NCBI GenBank assembly: GCA_026214975.1
Contig: CM047806.1
Coordinates: 102,743,345-102,807,344, forward strand
DNA: 64,000 nt
Direction: 5' to 3'
From: Gentiana macrophylla
Lineage: Eukaryota > Streptophyta > Magnoliopsida > Gentianales > Gentianaceae
A program made the translations under genes and the position numbers. The notes beneath the pieces were generated by a model. It ran no database searches and was not told the DNA's origin. It saw only the letters and a list, made by a program, of their open reading frames with translations. Below are positions 53,638-64,000 of this stretch, piece by piece (the stretch's first letter is position 1; the number at the start of each line of letters is the position of its first letter).

Positions 53638-53962
53638 TGATAACGCTCTAAATGGTACCAATAATTATACCATTTTCACCCTGAATTCTACTCAAGAGAG
53701 GATAGATAGACTCGTTATTATGTGGAATACATGTTAAATGCTATGTGCCTGTTTCCAGGATCATAATTCTGCATCTATGTTATTTTCCTGAAGATTTGGT
53801 ACTGTTTTGTCTCGTTTTGTATGTTTTATAGGATGTACCAAATCTGGATCATTGGAGAATGGATCTGGACCAAAAGAAATATATTGGGCCAAGTGATTGA
53901 ATTCCAAGAAGAAGTCTGCTGAAGAAAAAGGAGAAAAGTCGGCCCGGTTTACCGGAGGCTAT
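53638..53962 (+). repeat. 3' LTR of A3, first part only
   Basis: It starts TGATAACGCTC next to the polypurine tract and matches the 5' LTR up to GGAGGCTA, where A4 begins. The remaining approximately 1140 bp should lie right of the window. Confidence 0.9.
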
Positions 53963-56107
53963 TGATGTATTACTTTTATATGATTAAAAATACGTGATTT
54001 TATTATGTTTTATTAACGAATTCTATGTAAAATATATGAAATTATGATATAAATAGTATGAAATGTTAATCTTTATAATTTAGAGTAGTTAGTAGTAATA
54101 ATAGTAAAAAGTTGTAATTTTGTACCGATTTTAGTAAATCGGAGTGTCGTGTCAGATTTACGTGGGTATTTGTGGTATTTTATTGCAGATTTATAACCCG
54201 AGACCCCGAGAATCGACATATTGAAGTATAATCATATCTCTGGAATGATTTAGAGAGTGCCACGAGCCTAAATGGTCAATTGAAAAGCTTAAGTGGTCAA
54301 GTGGCCAATCAATCTGGTTAAGTGGTAATCAAGAAATGTCTTCGACAAACGAATGGCTCATCAAAACGATATTTTCAGAAAAAGTGTTCTTCACGAAAGT
54401 TGTAGATTTTTCCAAAAGCTTTCCAATGCAATTTAAATTATGAAGATTGAGGTCTACAACTTAAACGGTGATCAAGTGGCTAATCGATTTGGGTTAAGAA
54501 AAATCCGAAATAGCCGGAGGAACACGAGGTAATCAAGAAGGCGTTATCTGAAGAAGAGTTCTTCATGAAAGTTGTAGAGTTTCTCGAGACCTTAATTTTG
54601 GCATTTCGTTTGCAATTTTTGGAGGGCCAGAACTCGAGATATGAATTTTAGAAGTTTAATAATTATATATAAAAATATATATAATCTACGCACATGCTGA
54701 AGAGATCAAGCTAGTGGATGTAATCATTATACCGGACCGATCCGGCTTGATCCCGGACCGGTCCGGCCAAGGAAGATATTTCTATATAAGGGGCCTCATT
54801 TCAACAGACGAAGGGGGTACCAAAAATATATATACAATCTCCTATATATATATCTTCTTCTCCTTCTTTTCTTTTTATTTTTTTTAGTAGTAGTTTGTAA
54901 ATAGGCCTTAAGCCAAAAATAATAATCTCGTAGTAACGTTGTAATGCTCGAGAAATTATCGGAAGTTCGGTGTTGTTGAAGTCGTTGTAATGTCCGGAAG
55001 AATACAACTCTGATTCAGCATTTGTAGCCGGGTAACTTTTCTTAAGTATTTATGTTTGTTTTTATATTTTTTGTTGTTATAATATTTTTAGGCTAAATAT
55101 AATACTGGCCAAAGCTATGTAATCGGTTTTATTTCGATCTTTTCGTTAAAGAAATGTTGTTAAGTTAAAATGATTAAAATTGAGTTAATTGAATCTTTTC
55201 TATTTTGATCGTATTCGTATTGAGCGTATTTAATCGATCCGAGGAATTCATAATCTAATTATGAATTGACGCCTCGTATTTAGGATATGAGATAAAAGAT
55301 AGAAAAACCGGAGGGTAAAATTGGCCGTGTGAATAACGTGATAACGGAATCCGATTTCTACCCGGGGTAGATTTGTTTTGGGAGAAATGAATTTTATTAT
55401 AATTTGTACTCGAGATCGTAATAATGTTAAATCATCGATTAATTGAAACTTAAACCGGAAAGTTGAATCGTCCGGCTTTGACAACCGGAGCCTTTAAAAT
55501 AAAATTGACCGTTTGTGAACGGAATGACTCCTTTTATCTAAAGGTAGATTTGTACTCGGGACTGCATTCGTAAAACCGTAATGATTGTGGACCTTGGGTG
55601 ATGCAATGGACATATGACAATTTCATACGCTCGTGTGAGGAGGAATTGTTTACCTCGAGAGTGCACCGTTTCATTTACTCAATTGGACCTAAAATAAAAG
55701 GAGAGATCGAACACATTTCATTTAATCAAAAGATCGTATAAACCAATTATATAAGTTTTGGCCAGTTCTCTAAAATTATCTGTTTAATATTTTGGTATCT
55801 ATATATACTTATATCTATATATATAAATTGCGGTTTATGCAGATCTATATATATTTATGTATTTATATATATCGTGTTAGTATAGTTTTTAATTTTCGTA
55901 TTTATTTTATGTTGACTAGAATAGTAGTGATCTGTGTTATAAAATTGCGGTTTAGATCGAGTTAATAACAGCTCTTTGGTGTTTAACCACACTTAGAAGA
56001 ATTACCAAGTTCCCTGTGGATACGATACTCTGACTCACCATACTAGCACTACAGTTTGACCCGGTACACTGCCGGTTAGGATCGTTTAACCCGGGAAACG
56101 TCTGTCA
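53963..56107 (+). repeat. 5' LTR of A4
   Basis: About 2145 bp, from TGATGTATTAC to CTGTCA. It has a TATA box at 54783, AT dinucleotide runs at 55795-55870, and a U5 end with ACCCGGTACACTGCCGGTTAGG, as in the A1 and A2 LTR ends. No second copy in the window; the ends rest on TG...CA, the primer site and the junction with A3. Confidence 0.8.
54734..54790 (+). promoter_or_regulatory. A4 LTR promoter: CCGGACCGGTCCGG motifs and TATA box
   Basis: CCGGACCGATCCGG and CCGGACCGGTCCGG, the second a perfect 14-base palindrome, end about 15 bp before TATATAAG (54783-54790). Only two copies, but placed as in the other families. Confidence 0.65.
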
Positions 56108-56173
56108 GATTTCTGGCGCCGTTCTCAAGGGATAGGTTTAGTTCTGTCGGCTTTTTGGCGCCGTTGCCGTGGA
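56101..56173 (+). other. Duplicated LTR end and primer-binding site of A4
   Basis: TCTGTCAGATTTCTGGCGCC and TCTGTCGGCTTTTTGGCGCC occur about 42 bases apart, each followed by GTT. The second site (56156-56173, TGGCGCCGTTGCCGTGGA) has one mismatch to the tRNA-Asp complement. The first (from 56114) matches only in its first ten bases. It appears to be a tandem duplication across the LTR/leader junction. Confidence 0.7.
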
Positions 56174-56353
56174 ACGTCGCTAATTTCTTTTTATGTGTCT
56201 ATGGTTACTACTTGTATTAGCTCAAAATTCTCGAGAATAAGTCAACACTTTTCTTATCTCATTTCTATTTTATTTTTCGTTGGTTGTTACCTTATAGGTA
56301 AATTACCAATTTTTACTACTATCAAATTCTAGTTATTTTCTATTTTTCGTTAG

Positions 56354-58354
56354 TTGATGACCAGAAGTGGTAAAGCCCCGCTCACTCCTTATAAGCCTGA
56401 CATAAACACTTACGAAAGGCAGTTAAGAGTAGAGAGTAAACGTGGTCATACTAGTCAGGGAAATCCTGACGAATCATCTTCAAACAGAAATACGAGAATG
56501 GCTGAAACTAGTGATGAAACAAATGAACATAGGCTAGATCATGCTCCAGGGCATGGACAAAACCCTGTTAACCCTAATAATAATAATAATAATAATAATA
56601 ATAGAAATAATCAGAATCGGAACCAGAATAATCGTTATAACCCACCAAACCCGAGACCAATCTGTGATCAAACCGTGAGAAGAAACCAGACTAATAATCC
56701 CATACTTTTACCTAATGAAGGAGCGAATAATTTCGAAATTAAGTCTCATCTTTTTGGTTTAATTGACGCAAGAGCCCAATTCCTAGGAGAGGATGATGAA
56801 GATCCACATCATCATCTCTATCTTTTTGAAGAACTGTGCACTACAGCCAAAAGTCAAGGTGCTCATAAGGAATTAATGAGGATAACAATGTTTCCTTTTT
56901 CTTTAAAAGGACGAGCCCGAGATTGGTTTATGTCTCTTCCACATCATTCACTTACAAGTTGGGAGGAGATTCAAACTGAATTTCTGAAACAATATTTCAC
57001 TCCTGGACGAAATTTGGAATTAAAAGTCGAGGTTGCTAACTTTAGACAAGGATCTGAAGAAACTCTTGGGAATGCGTGGGAAAGGTTTAAAAAACTATTA
57101 AGAGCGTGTCCCGATCATGGTTATTCCTTAGATATGCAAATTCAACTCTTCTGTCGTAAATTAAGAAAAGATTCACGTGCAGATGTAGATCATGCATGTG
57201 GTGGTTCATTAATGATGAGTGAAGCTCAAATAGTTTACGATGCTATAGAAAAGATTTCCAAAAATAACAGAATGTGGGAAACCGGTTCTAGCACCAGAAA
57301 AGTAGCTTTTGCAGGAGAATGTACGTCTAATACGGAAGTTCTAGCACATTTAGAAAATTTGAGTAGGAAATTTGATGGCCTACAATCTAATAAGAACCAA
57401 AGTTCAGAAAATAGTACACCAATTGAATACTCAAATCAGGATAATATGCCATTAGGGAGTGAAGAACCAACAGGATATTCAAGAGAAGAGGTGAGTTTTC
57501 TTCAGCAGCATAGGAATTTGAATAATGCATACTCAAACTCGTTTAATGCTATTAGAAGAGATCACCCTACTTATCGATGGTCTGAAAACCCTAGTAAGCA
57601 AGGACAACCGCCATATCCAGTCCCATATAGGAATCAAATCTATCAAGAAAACACATCTAATCAGAATTTACAATCATTACCTAGATCCTATCCTCAACAT
57701 ACCACTCAAAGTATACCAGTAACTCAGAGTTCAACTCAACCTGCAGAAGGAGTTGAAAAATGGGAAAAACTAATGGAAAATATGATGGGTGTAGTATCTA
57801 CTCAAGCTAAGAATATGGAAACAATGATGACTTCTATTGGTTCAGTCACTAAAGATATGAGTACAATGAAAACATCTATGAGTGGCCATGATACCAGAAT
57901 GAGAACGATAGAAGCCTCATTGAGGAATATGGAAGATAATTTGAGTAGGGAAGGAGAACGTAACAACAGTAGACCCCCAGGAGGATTACCAAGTAACACT
58001 GAAAGAAACCCAAGAGAGGTAAATGTTGTAGTTACGAGAAGTAGAAAACTCTGTGGTAGTAATGGAGTAGAAAACTTTGGGAATAATGAAGTAGAAAATG
58101 ATTTAGATGGAAAGAATGATGAAACTAAAGATGAAATTGAATTCACTGATGAGGAAGAAGAAATTATAGAGAATTTCTTGAAAAGGAATAGAAGTTTGGA
58201 ATTTGAAAATGAAGGTGAAAAATGGGTAAAAATCCCTAGGATTTTGAAAGACCCTATGGATAAAGATTTAAGGACTTTATTCAAGGAACATGTTAGAATA
58301 GATGAAACTGGTAATAAGGATGAGAAACAAGAAGAATCTGAAAGAGTCAAGTAG
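56354..58354 (+). CDS. A4 gag, intact 666-residue frame
   Basis: It starts at 56354 (MMTRSGKAPLTPYKPDINTY); the next codon is also Met. Order: a basic start; an Asn-rich stretch at about residues 75-100 encoded by an AAT microsatellite (56574-56602); the Retrotrans_gag core at about 130-300 (MFPFSLKGRARDWFMSLPHH; WEEIQTEFLKQYFTPGRNLE); a Gln/Asn-rich part; a possible coiled-coil segment with TMKTSMSGHDTRMRTIEAS; and an acidic Lys/Glu end. PPGGLPSNTERNPREV is shared with A2 gag. No CCHC knuckle. It forms the particle shell in this family. Confidence 0.9.
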   Translation: MMTRSGKAPLTPYKPDINTYERQLRVESKRGHTSQGNPDESSSNRNTRMAETSDETNEHRLDHAPGHGQNPVNPNNNNNNNNNRNNQNRNQNNRYNPPNPRPICDQTVRRNQTNNPILLPNEGANNFEIKSHLFGLIDARAQFLGEDDEDPHHHLYLFEELCTTAKSQGAHKELMRITMFPFSLKGRARDWFMSLPHHSLTSWEEIQTEFLKQYFTPGRNLELKVEVANFRQGSEETLGNAWERFKKLLRACPDHGYSLDMQIQLFCRKLRKDSRADVDHACGGSLMMSEAQIVYDAIEKISKNNRMWETGSSTRKVAFAGECTSNTEVLAHLENLSRKFDGLQSNKNQSSENSTPIEYSNQDNMPLGSEEPTGYSREEVSFLQQHRNLNNAYSNSFNAIRRDHPTYRWSENPSKQGQPPYPVPYRNQIYQENTSNQNLQSLPRSYPQHTTQSIPVTQSSTQPAEGVEKWEKLMENMMGVVSTQAKNMETMMTSIGSVTKDMSTMKTSMSGHDTRMRTIEASLRNMEDNLSREGERNNSRPPGGLPSNTERNPREVNVVVTRSRKLCGSNGVENFGNNEVENDLDGKNDETKDEIEFTDEEEEIIENFLKRNRSLEFENEGEKWVKIPRILKDPMDKDLRTLFKEHVRIDETGNKDEKQEESERVK

Positions 58355-58450
58355 AGATTGATTCAGGGAACAATTTAAAGGAAAAATTCAAGAACACGAA
58401 ACATGGCGACTAAGTAATACTCAAAGGTTTAAGGAAAAGGAAAAGAGAAA

Positions 58451-59387
58451 TTGACTAAGGAGCCAAAGGTTATAGATTTAGAATCTTTACCTTACCCTCC
58501 TAAAGATCAAATCAAAAAGGCAAAAATTGATAAGAAGTATGCTCGTTTCCTTGACACTTTTCGTCATATTCATGTTAATATCCCTGTTATTGAAGCTCTG
58601 ATTAATATACCTGCCTATGGAAAGTTTCTGAAAGATATACTATCAAATAAGAAAAAATTAGAGGAATATGAGAATATATGCCTAAATGAAGAATGTTACG
58701 CAGTCGGCATAAGTTACCACCTAAACTGAAAGATCCGGAAGTTTTACGATTCCATGTGAAATTGGAGGATTTACATTTAAGAAGGTCTTATGTGATCTTG
58801 GAGCTAGTATAAATCTCATGTCTTATGAGGATTATAAAAAGCTAGGCATAGGAAAGCTTACTAAGATCGAAATGACTCTGCAAATGGCGAGATAGATCGA
58901 TTAAGTACCTAAAGGGATTATTAAGGACGTATTGGTTAAAGTAGACAAATTCTATTTTCCAGTAGACTTTGTAGTTATGGAAATGGAAGAAGGTTATTCA
59001 GCGCCACTTATCTTAGGTCATCCATTTCTAGCTACAGGAAGAACTTTAATCGATGTTCAGAAAGGAGAATTAATTTTGAGAGTCAATGAAGATGAAGTTG
59101 CTTTCAATATTTTCAAAGCTATGAACCATCCATATACATCACCAGAATCATGTTCTTTTATAGAAGATATTCATTCTGTCTATGATAATCAGTTACCAAC
59201 TTTTGAAGACAGATTAGAAGAATGCTTAACTCTGTCTATCTATAAAGAAGATGAGGAAGACATTGAAATGAAAGAGATAATCCTTTCTCTAGATAAAGGA
59301 AGCTTTACTTTTAAGCCACCATGGCATAAGTATTTGGAGTTAGAACTAGAAGGACCAGTTCTTAAATCGTCAATAGAAGATCCATGA
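58451..59387 (+). pseudogene. A4 gag-pol junction and protease
   Basis: Frame 58451-58729 (LPYPPKDQIKKAKIDKKYAR; IPAYGKFLKDILSNKKKLEE) matches the A2 pre-protease region. After a shift, the protease site LCDLGASINLM lies at about 58790-58820; a TAG at about 58892 breaks the frame. Frame 58932-59387 continues with FYFPVDFVVMEMEE, APLILGHPFLATGRTLIDVQ and an acidic tail. The active Asp is present. Confidence 0.8.
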
Positions 59388-61061
59388 AGAATCGGAATTG
59401 AAACCGTTACCTTTAAATCGAAATATGCTTTTCTTGGCGATAATCTATTACCGATTATTATTTCATGAACTTTAAGCGAGCAACAAGAATATCAATTACT
59501 TAGAATGTTAAGGAAGCATAAGGAAGCTTTTGGATGGACGATTGCCGATATTCGAGGTATTAGCCACGAGATTTGTGTTCATAAGATATTTCGAAAGAAG
59601 ATGCTAAACCTTGTATTCAACCGCAACGCCGCCTCAACCCGAATTTACAGTTAATCGTTAAGAAAGAGGTGATTAAGCTATTAGAAATGGGAATAATATT
59701 TCCTATATCAGATAGTGAATGGGTAAGTCCAACTCAAGTTGTACCAAAGAAAGGAGGTTTCACAATGAAAGAGAATGATAAGAATGAATGGATTCCAACA
59801 AGGGAAATTACAGGATATCGAATGTGCATTGATTTTAGAAAGCTAAATGATCATACTAAGAAAGATCATCATCCACTTCCATTCATAGTTCAAATGTTGG
59901 AACGTTTAAGTGGTCATAAATATTACTATTTCTTAGATGGTTATTCAGGATATTTACAGATTTTCATTGCAGCAGGAGATAGGGAAAAGACTACTTTCAC
60001 TTGTCCTTATGGAACTTTTGCGTATAAAAGAATGCCGTTTGGTTTATGTAATGCTCCTGCTACGTTTCAAAGATGTATGATGTTTATATTTTCTGATATG
60101 GTTGAGAAATTCTTAGAAATTTTTATGGACGACTTTAGTGTTTACGGAGATTCTTTTGGTAAATGTTTGTCGCACTTAGAAAGAGTGTTACAACGATGTG
60201 AGGATACCAATCTAGTACTAAACTGGGAAAAATGTCATTTAAAGGTATCAGAGGGAATTGTTCTAGGTCATAGAATCTCTGAAATAGGAATTGAAGTTGA
60301 TAAAGCTAAAGTCGAGGTGATTGAAAAATTACCACCACCAGTTAATCTAAGGACTCTAAGAGGATTTCTTGGACATGCAGGATTTTATAGGAGATTTATT
60401 GCAGATTTTTCAAAGATAGCAAAGCCTCTAAGTCATTTGCTTGAAAAAGAAGTACCTTTTAACTTTGATAGTAAATGTATGGAAGCTTTTCAGACCTTAA
60501 AAGCGAAGTTGATTACTGCACCAGTATTGGTAGCACCAGACTGGGATTTGCCTTTTGAGATTATGTGTGATGCTAGCGATTTAGCTGTAGGAGCTGTTTT
60601 AGGTCGAAGGTATAACAAAATTCTCAAAGCTATCTACTATGCTTCTCACACATTAAACGCAGCTCAGCTTAATTATGCAACTACAGAAAAAGAACTGTTG
60701 GCTGTAATTTTTGCCTTAGATAAGTTTAGATCATATATTGTTGGTTCTAAGGTAATAATCTACACAGACCATTCGACACCAAGTATTTCTTGAGTAAGAA
60801 GGATGCGAAACCACGTCTTCTTAGATGGATTCTCTACTTCAAGAATTTGATATTGAAATTAAAGATAAAAAAGGAAGTGAGAATGTAGTAGCGGATCATC
60901 TAAGTAGAATGGAGAGCGAGGAAGAAATAGGAATGAAATTAAAGATTCATTTCGATGAACAACTATTTAGAATAGATACTCCTTCAACCATGCAGTTATT
61001 AAAAATAGAATTCCTTCTAAGGAAATGTCACCTTGGTTTGGAGATATCATTAATTACTTAA
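59388..61061 (+). pseudogene. A4 reverse transcriptase and RNase H
   Basis: The 374-residue frame 59669-60793 contains [62 protein letters not shown] and the active site IFMDDFSVYGDSF. The RT connection ([10 protein letters not shown]) and RNase H ([38 protein letters not shown]) follow. A frameshift near 60785 separates the RNase H end (frame 60825-61061, KDKKGSENVVADHLSRMES). The region before 59669 encodes the RT N-terminal part in broken frames (FGWTIADIRGISHEI near 59530). Confidence 0.88.
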
Positions 61062-61732
61062 CTTTGTGATTATATTCCGTCTCATTGGACTTGGCAGCAG
61101 AAAAAGAAGTTCTTTTACGACTTAAAATTTTATTACTGGGAGGAACCAGACCTTTTCCGTAAATGTTCGGATGGGATAATCAGAAAATGTGTGCCCGATA
61201 ATGAAATTTTAAGTATTTTATCGTTTTGTCATGATCGTGAGGCAGGAGGTCATCATGGAGGATGGAAAACTGCTTTTAAAGTTTTACAATGTGGTTTTTA
61301 TTGGCCTACACTATATAGAGATGCTTATAAGTATGTTAAATCTTGCAAATCATGTCAAAAATGGGGAAATGTATCTAAAAAACATGAAATGCCTATGCAA
61401 CCTATTTTAGAATGTGAGTTATTTGATGTTTGGGGCATAGATTTCATGGGACCTTTTCCTATATCTTTTGGAAAAAGATTTATTCTTGTAATGGTAGATT
61501 ATGTTTCAAAATGGGTAGAAGCTGAAGCTCTTCCCACTAATGATACCAAAGTTGTCATACGATTTCTTAAAAAGAATATATTTACCAGATATGGCATTCC
61601 GAGGGCAATCATTAGTGATAGAGGTTCATACTTTTGTAATAGACCATTTACTAAGTTAATTGAGAAATATGGCGTAACGCATAAACTAGGAACGCCCTAT
61701 CATCCGCAAACTAGTGGACAGGTAGAGGTATC
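61062..61732 (+). pseudogene. A4 integrase, truncated by copia-like LTR
   Basis: Frame 61191 onward holds the HHCC domain ([26 protein letters not shown]) and the core with first Asp ([15 protein letters not shown]), second Asp (IISDRGSYF) and Glu ([11 protein letters not shown]). The copia LTR begins right after this, so the C-terminal domain is displaced. The last residues of the open frame, to 61766, come from the LTR. Confidence 0.88.
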
Positions 61733-63584
61733 TGTTAGGTGTGAGCCCGAAAGACAATTTTTGTAATTGTTTTATTTAATAAATGAATTGACGTTATTAT
61801 TCATATTTATTATTCTCATAATCACCGATGTGACAATAGTATTTACACTACGAGAAAACCCTAAGTATATCGTTTATGTAATCACTTTAACTCGGTGTAT
61901 GGGATATACACGGGAGGATTGAGTTAGTGAAGATGTACTTAAAATACAATTAGCCCGTAGTGAAGTTAATCGAGAGTATCGGTCTCTCCTTTAACGTGCT
62001 ATTAATGCGCCGAGAACACAATAGGTGTGATTGTCTTATCCGGACTTTCGGTTAAGAGAACCTAATGGGGCATTTATATATGATAGATATATCGTATAGA
62101 AATTTGGACCGATTTGATTAGAGTTCACGATATAATTCCGTAATCGAGAAGCCTTATCGAATCAATGGATGATCATATTTATGGATATATCTTAATCCCG
62201 AGGTGATCACGATCCAACCGCTTGAATCGAGTATGAAGTTTGACTTGACGGTTAAGGATTACACGAGTCGTGGTCCGAATTACCCCATCTTGGCATTGTC
62301 TTTGGATTGAGTGAGTAGTACGTGTTATCACAGATCACGGAATCCATTCCTTCTATTTATGGAAGTAGAAAGACAGTTCCACTTATTTGTTAATCCTAAA
62401 AAGCGATCGATCGCGCGAGTTCATATTACACCGATTAGCTACGGTGAGTTGTATGAATTAATTGATCACTAGGGGTTAATGGTAAATAAGGATAAGAGGT
62501 TTTGAAAAGGGTTAACGGTAACTTCCCAATTTAGAATGAGCAGATCTATGGAGGATTAATCCATATGTAATGATTGTATCAATGGACGCTTATTATTATT
62601 CTCGTGAGGAGATAAATATAATCTCATAATCGGAGGAGTGCGATCGGGATTATGGTGGCATATTCTGTGATTGATTTATCGAAACTAATTATTACATTCG
62701 TAAGATAATTATTTATTTGATTTATCGGAGTCATTTGAATATTAGTCAAGGTCCCCGAGCGTGCCTCACTAATATAGCATAGCTATTCTCGGACGTCGAA
62801 TCCTAATAATATTAATCTAGTTCTTATTGGACTTTATTAAAACGATATGTGAATTAATTGTTTAGTGGACTATTAAATTAGTTGGGCTAAATAATTAAAT
62901 ATGTGAAAAAGACATTTTTCATAATCTTGGCAAAATTAGTGTGTTAGCCGAAAATAACATTGACTAGGTCAATGATGATGAATTTCGGCCATGGCTTATT
63001 TTTTATGGAACAAGAAATTATTTTCTTGTGTATTAATAAGACATGTGCATAAAATATTTATTGGATAAATATTTATGGAAAGAAATAAAGATAAATATTA
63101 TTCTAGATTTGTTCTAGAATATTATGGGATTATCTTTTATTTAATAGGATTATTATAATTGATTTTGTATTAATTATTAAATCCTTGGAAGTTAAGTTTT
63201 ACTCTCCTATATAAAGAGAGTTCTCCCAAGCCTCATAACACACACATAATTCGACTTCACCTCTTAGAGAGGAGAAGAAAGAAAATTTTCGGCCAAGGGG
63301 GTTTTTTTGGGGAAAATCTCGGAGATTTTTCCGGGTAGCATATCGGAAGGGTTCGAGTCGAGGATTTCCTTCCACCAGGAGTTGCTTGGATCACACGATC
63401 GGAAGACTGTGGTGCTCTTCACGCCTTCACAAGTTCTTCCTAATTGCGGTTCTTCAACTTGGATTTTGAGATCCAAGAGGTATGCTCTACATCCCCCTTG
63501 TAGAATAGATCTAGTTGTTTTATTACGTGTATTTTATAGATCTAGATCCATAAATCGCTTCCGTTGCGGATGGTATTACTAACA
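61733..63584 (+). repeat. 5' LTR of a Ty1/copia-like element
   Basis: It is 1852 bp, with inverted ends TGTTAG and CTAACA, preceded by GTATC (61728-61732, candidate target duplication) and followed after one base by an initiator-tRNA-Met primer site. TATATAAAG is at 63208-63216. No ORF of note inside. The 3' partner lies beyond the window, so autonomy is unknown. Confidence 0.88.
63208..63216 (+). promoter_or_regulatory. TATA box of the copia-like LTR
   Basis: TATATAAAG, about 375 bp before the LTR end. I see no palindromic motif array upstream of it, unlike the Athila-type LTRs. Confidence 0.65.
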
Positions 63585-63585
63585 G

Positions 63586-63602
63586 TGGTATCAGAGCCAT
63601 GG
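63586..63602 (+). other. Primer-binding site, initiator tRNA-Met
   Basis: TGGTATCAGAGCCATGG begins with the 12-base complement of the plant initiator tRNA-Met 3' end (TGGTATCAGAGC), the standard primer for Ty1/copia elements. Confidence 0.9.
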
Positions 63603-64000
63603 TGATCTATATTTATACGTATAAAATATTAGATCTAGGAGTGGTAAACATGTAGATTTTTGTCCCAATTTTTTTAAAAAAGGGGCCGATGCACATGCTT
63701 AATTTTTTTTATGTTATGAATGTCTTGGTTGAAGAGATGTATTGGGGTTGGTATTGTTTACCCGTAGATCTATTTTGTAGCTCTTTTGATTAGCATCAAT
63801 TGAGCATAGGACTTGTAATTTAATTTTATGCAACTTGAAAATTGAAAAGATGGCTTCTTTGTAATTTTAATTTTGATCCGGGTTCGAGACGACGAAGATG
63901 ATGTGTTGAAGATCATGGTATTGAAGATCATCAAGAAGGTAAAACGGGAGGAGGCCGATTTGTTTATTTTTTATTTATTCATCGGCGGCAATTTGTTTTT
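63603..64000 (+). other. Leader of the copia-like element
   Basis: No gag frame is recognisable before the window ends. The last 100 bases contain repeated GAAGATCAT strings (about 63907-63935). Confidence 0.5.

Larger units (their letters stand above)
47398..53962 (+). mobile_element. Athila-type element A3, internally deleted, 3' LTR interrupted
   Basis: 5' LTR 47398-48864, degenerate tRNA-Asp primer site, a gag/protease remnant, then directly the 3' ORF. No RT, RNase H or integrase can be found between 49870 and 51430. It ends in a partial 3' LTR (53638-53962). The left flank is GACCA (47393-47397); the right target copy must lie beyond the window. The missing domains mean it could only move with help from another element. 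Confidence 0.85.
53963..61732 (+). mobile_element. Athila-like element A4, cut by a copia-like LTR
   Basis: LTR 53963-56107, duplicated tRNA-Asp type primer-binding site, 666-residue gag, protease, RT, RNase H and integrase up to the catalytic Glu, where the copia LTR starts. The left flank is GCTAT (53958-53962), next to A3 LTR sequence. The gag of this element is intact, and RT-RNase H is one 374-residue frame, so it looks younger than A1-A3. Confidence 0.9.

Noticed and set aside
57802..58350. 182-residue minus-strand frame in the A4 gag region
   Set aside because: Shadow of the acidic, Lys-rich 3' end of A4 gag; Leu/Ser/Phe-rich composition is explained by antisense GAA/AAA/GAT codons.

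Overview
The window is nuclear DNA of a flowering plant, most likely a eudicot with a large, repeat-rich genome. Nearly all of it is nested LTR retrotransposon sequence. One recognisable cellular gene lies among it: a minus-strand homologue of the INO80-complex subunit IES6/INO80C. Two other genes are transposon-related: a Mutator-like (MULE) transposase and a GRF zinc-finger gene. I see no rRNA or tRNA genes, CRISPR arrays or bacterial operon features. tRNA-like strings occur only as primer-binding sites. I cannot name the species.

Layout. 1-3469: 3' end and 3' LTR of an Athila-type Ty3/gypsy element (A1, +), inserted in the gag of a Tat-type element. 3470-13880: decayed Tat element (Tat1, +) with gag, protease, RT, RNase H, an additional RNase H and integrase remnants, then a long spliced antisense ORF with its own promoter-like sequence, then the 3' LTR. 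13881-15334: intergenic, with an array of spaced inverted ACGTC motifs. 15335-17823: IES6-like gene (-), three coding exons, with an Emigrant-like MITE in intron 2. 18718-22411: degenerate MULE transposase (+), convergent with a GRF zinc-finger gene (-), a 37-bp minisatellite between them. 22773-37296: full-length Athila element A2 (-) with both LTRs. 37297-47397: second Tat element (Tat2, +) carrying a clean solo LTR at 41933-43445. 47398-53962: Athila element A3 (+), internally deleted, inserted in the antisense ORF of Tat2. 53963-61732: Athila-like element A4 (+), inserted in the 3' LTR of A3. 61733-64000: 5' LTR and start of a Ty1/copia-like element inserted in the A4 integrase. The right half is therefore a four-deep nest: copia in A4 in A3 in Tat2.

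Most notable pattern. Each of the five Athila-type families has its own short, nearly palindromic motif, repeated just upstream of the TATA box in its LTR. Cores are AAACGC/GCGTTT in A1, ATCCGTACGGAT in A2, GGGCGCCC in the solo LTR, CCGGTTTACCGG in A3 and CCGGACCGGTCCGG in A4. In A2 and A3 the same family-specific motif recurs inside the element, next to a second TATA-like box before the 3' ORF, as if the promoter module had been duplicated. A second pattern is that A1, A2 and A3 each have two or three short hairpins followed by a polypurine tract in the 3' noncoding region. Only the last of these abuts the LTR.

Almost all transposon ORFs carry stops or frameshifts. The intact long frames are the A2 protease-RT-RNase H frame (1026 residues) and the A4 gag (666 residues).
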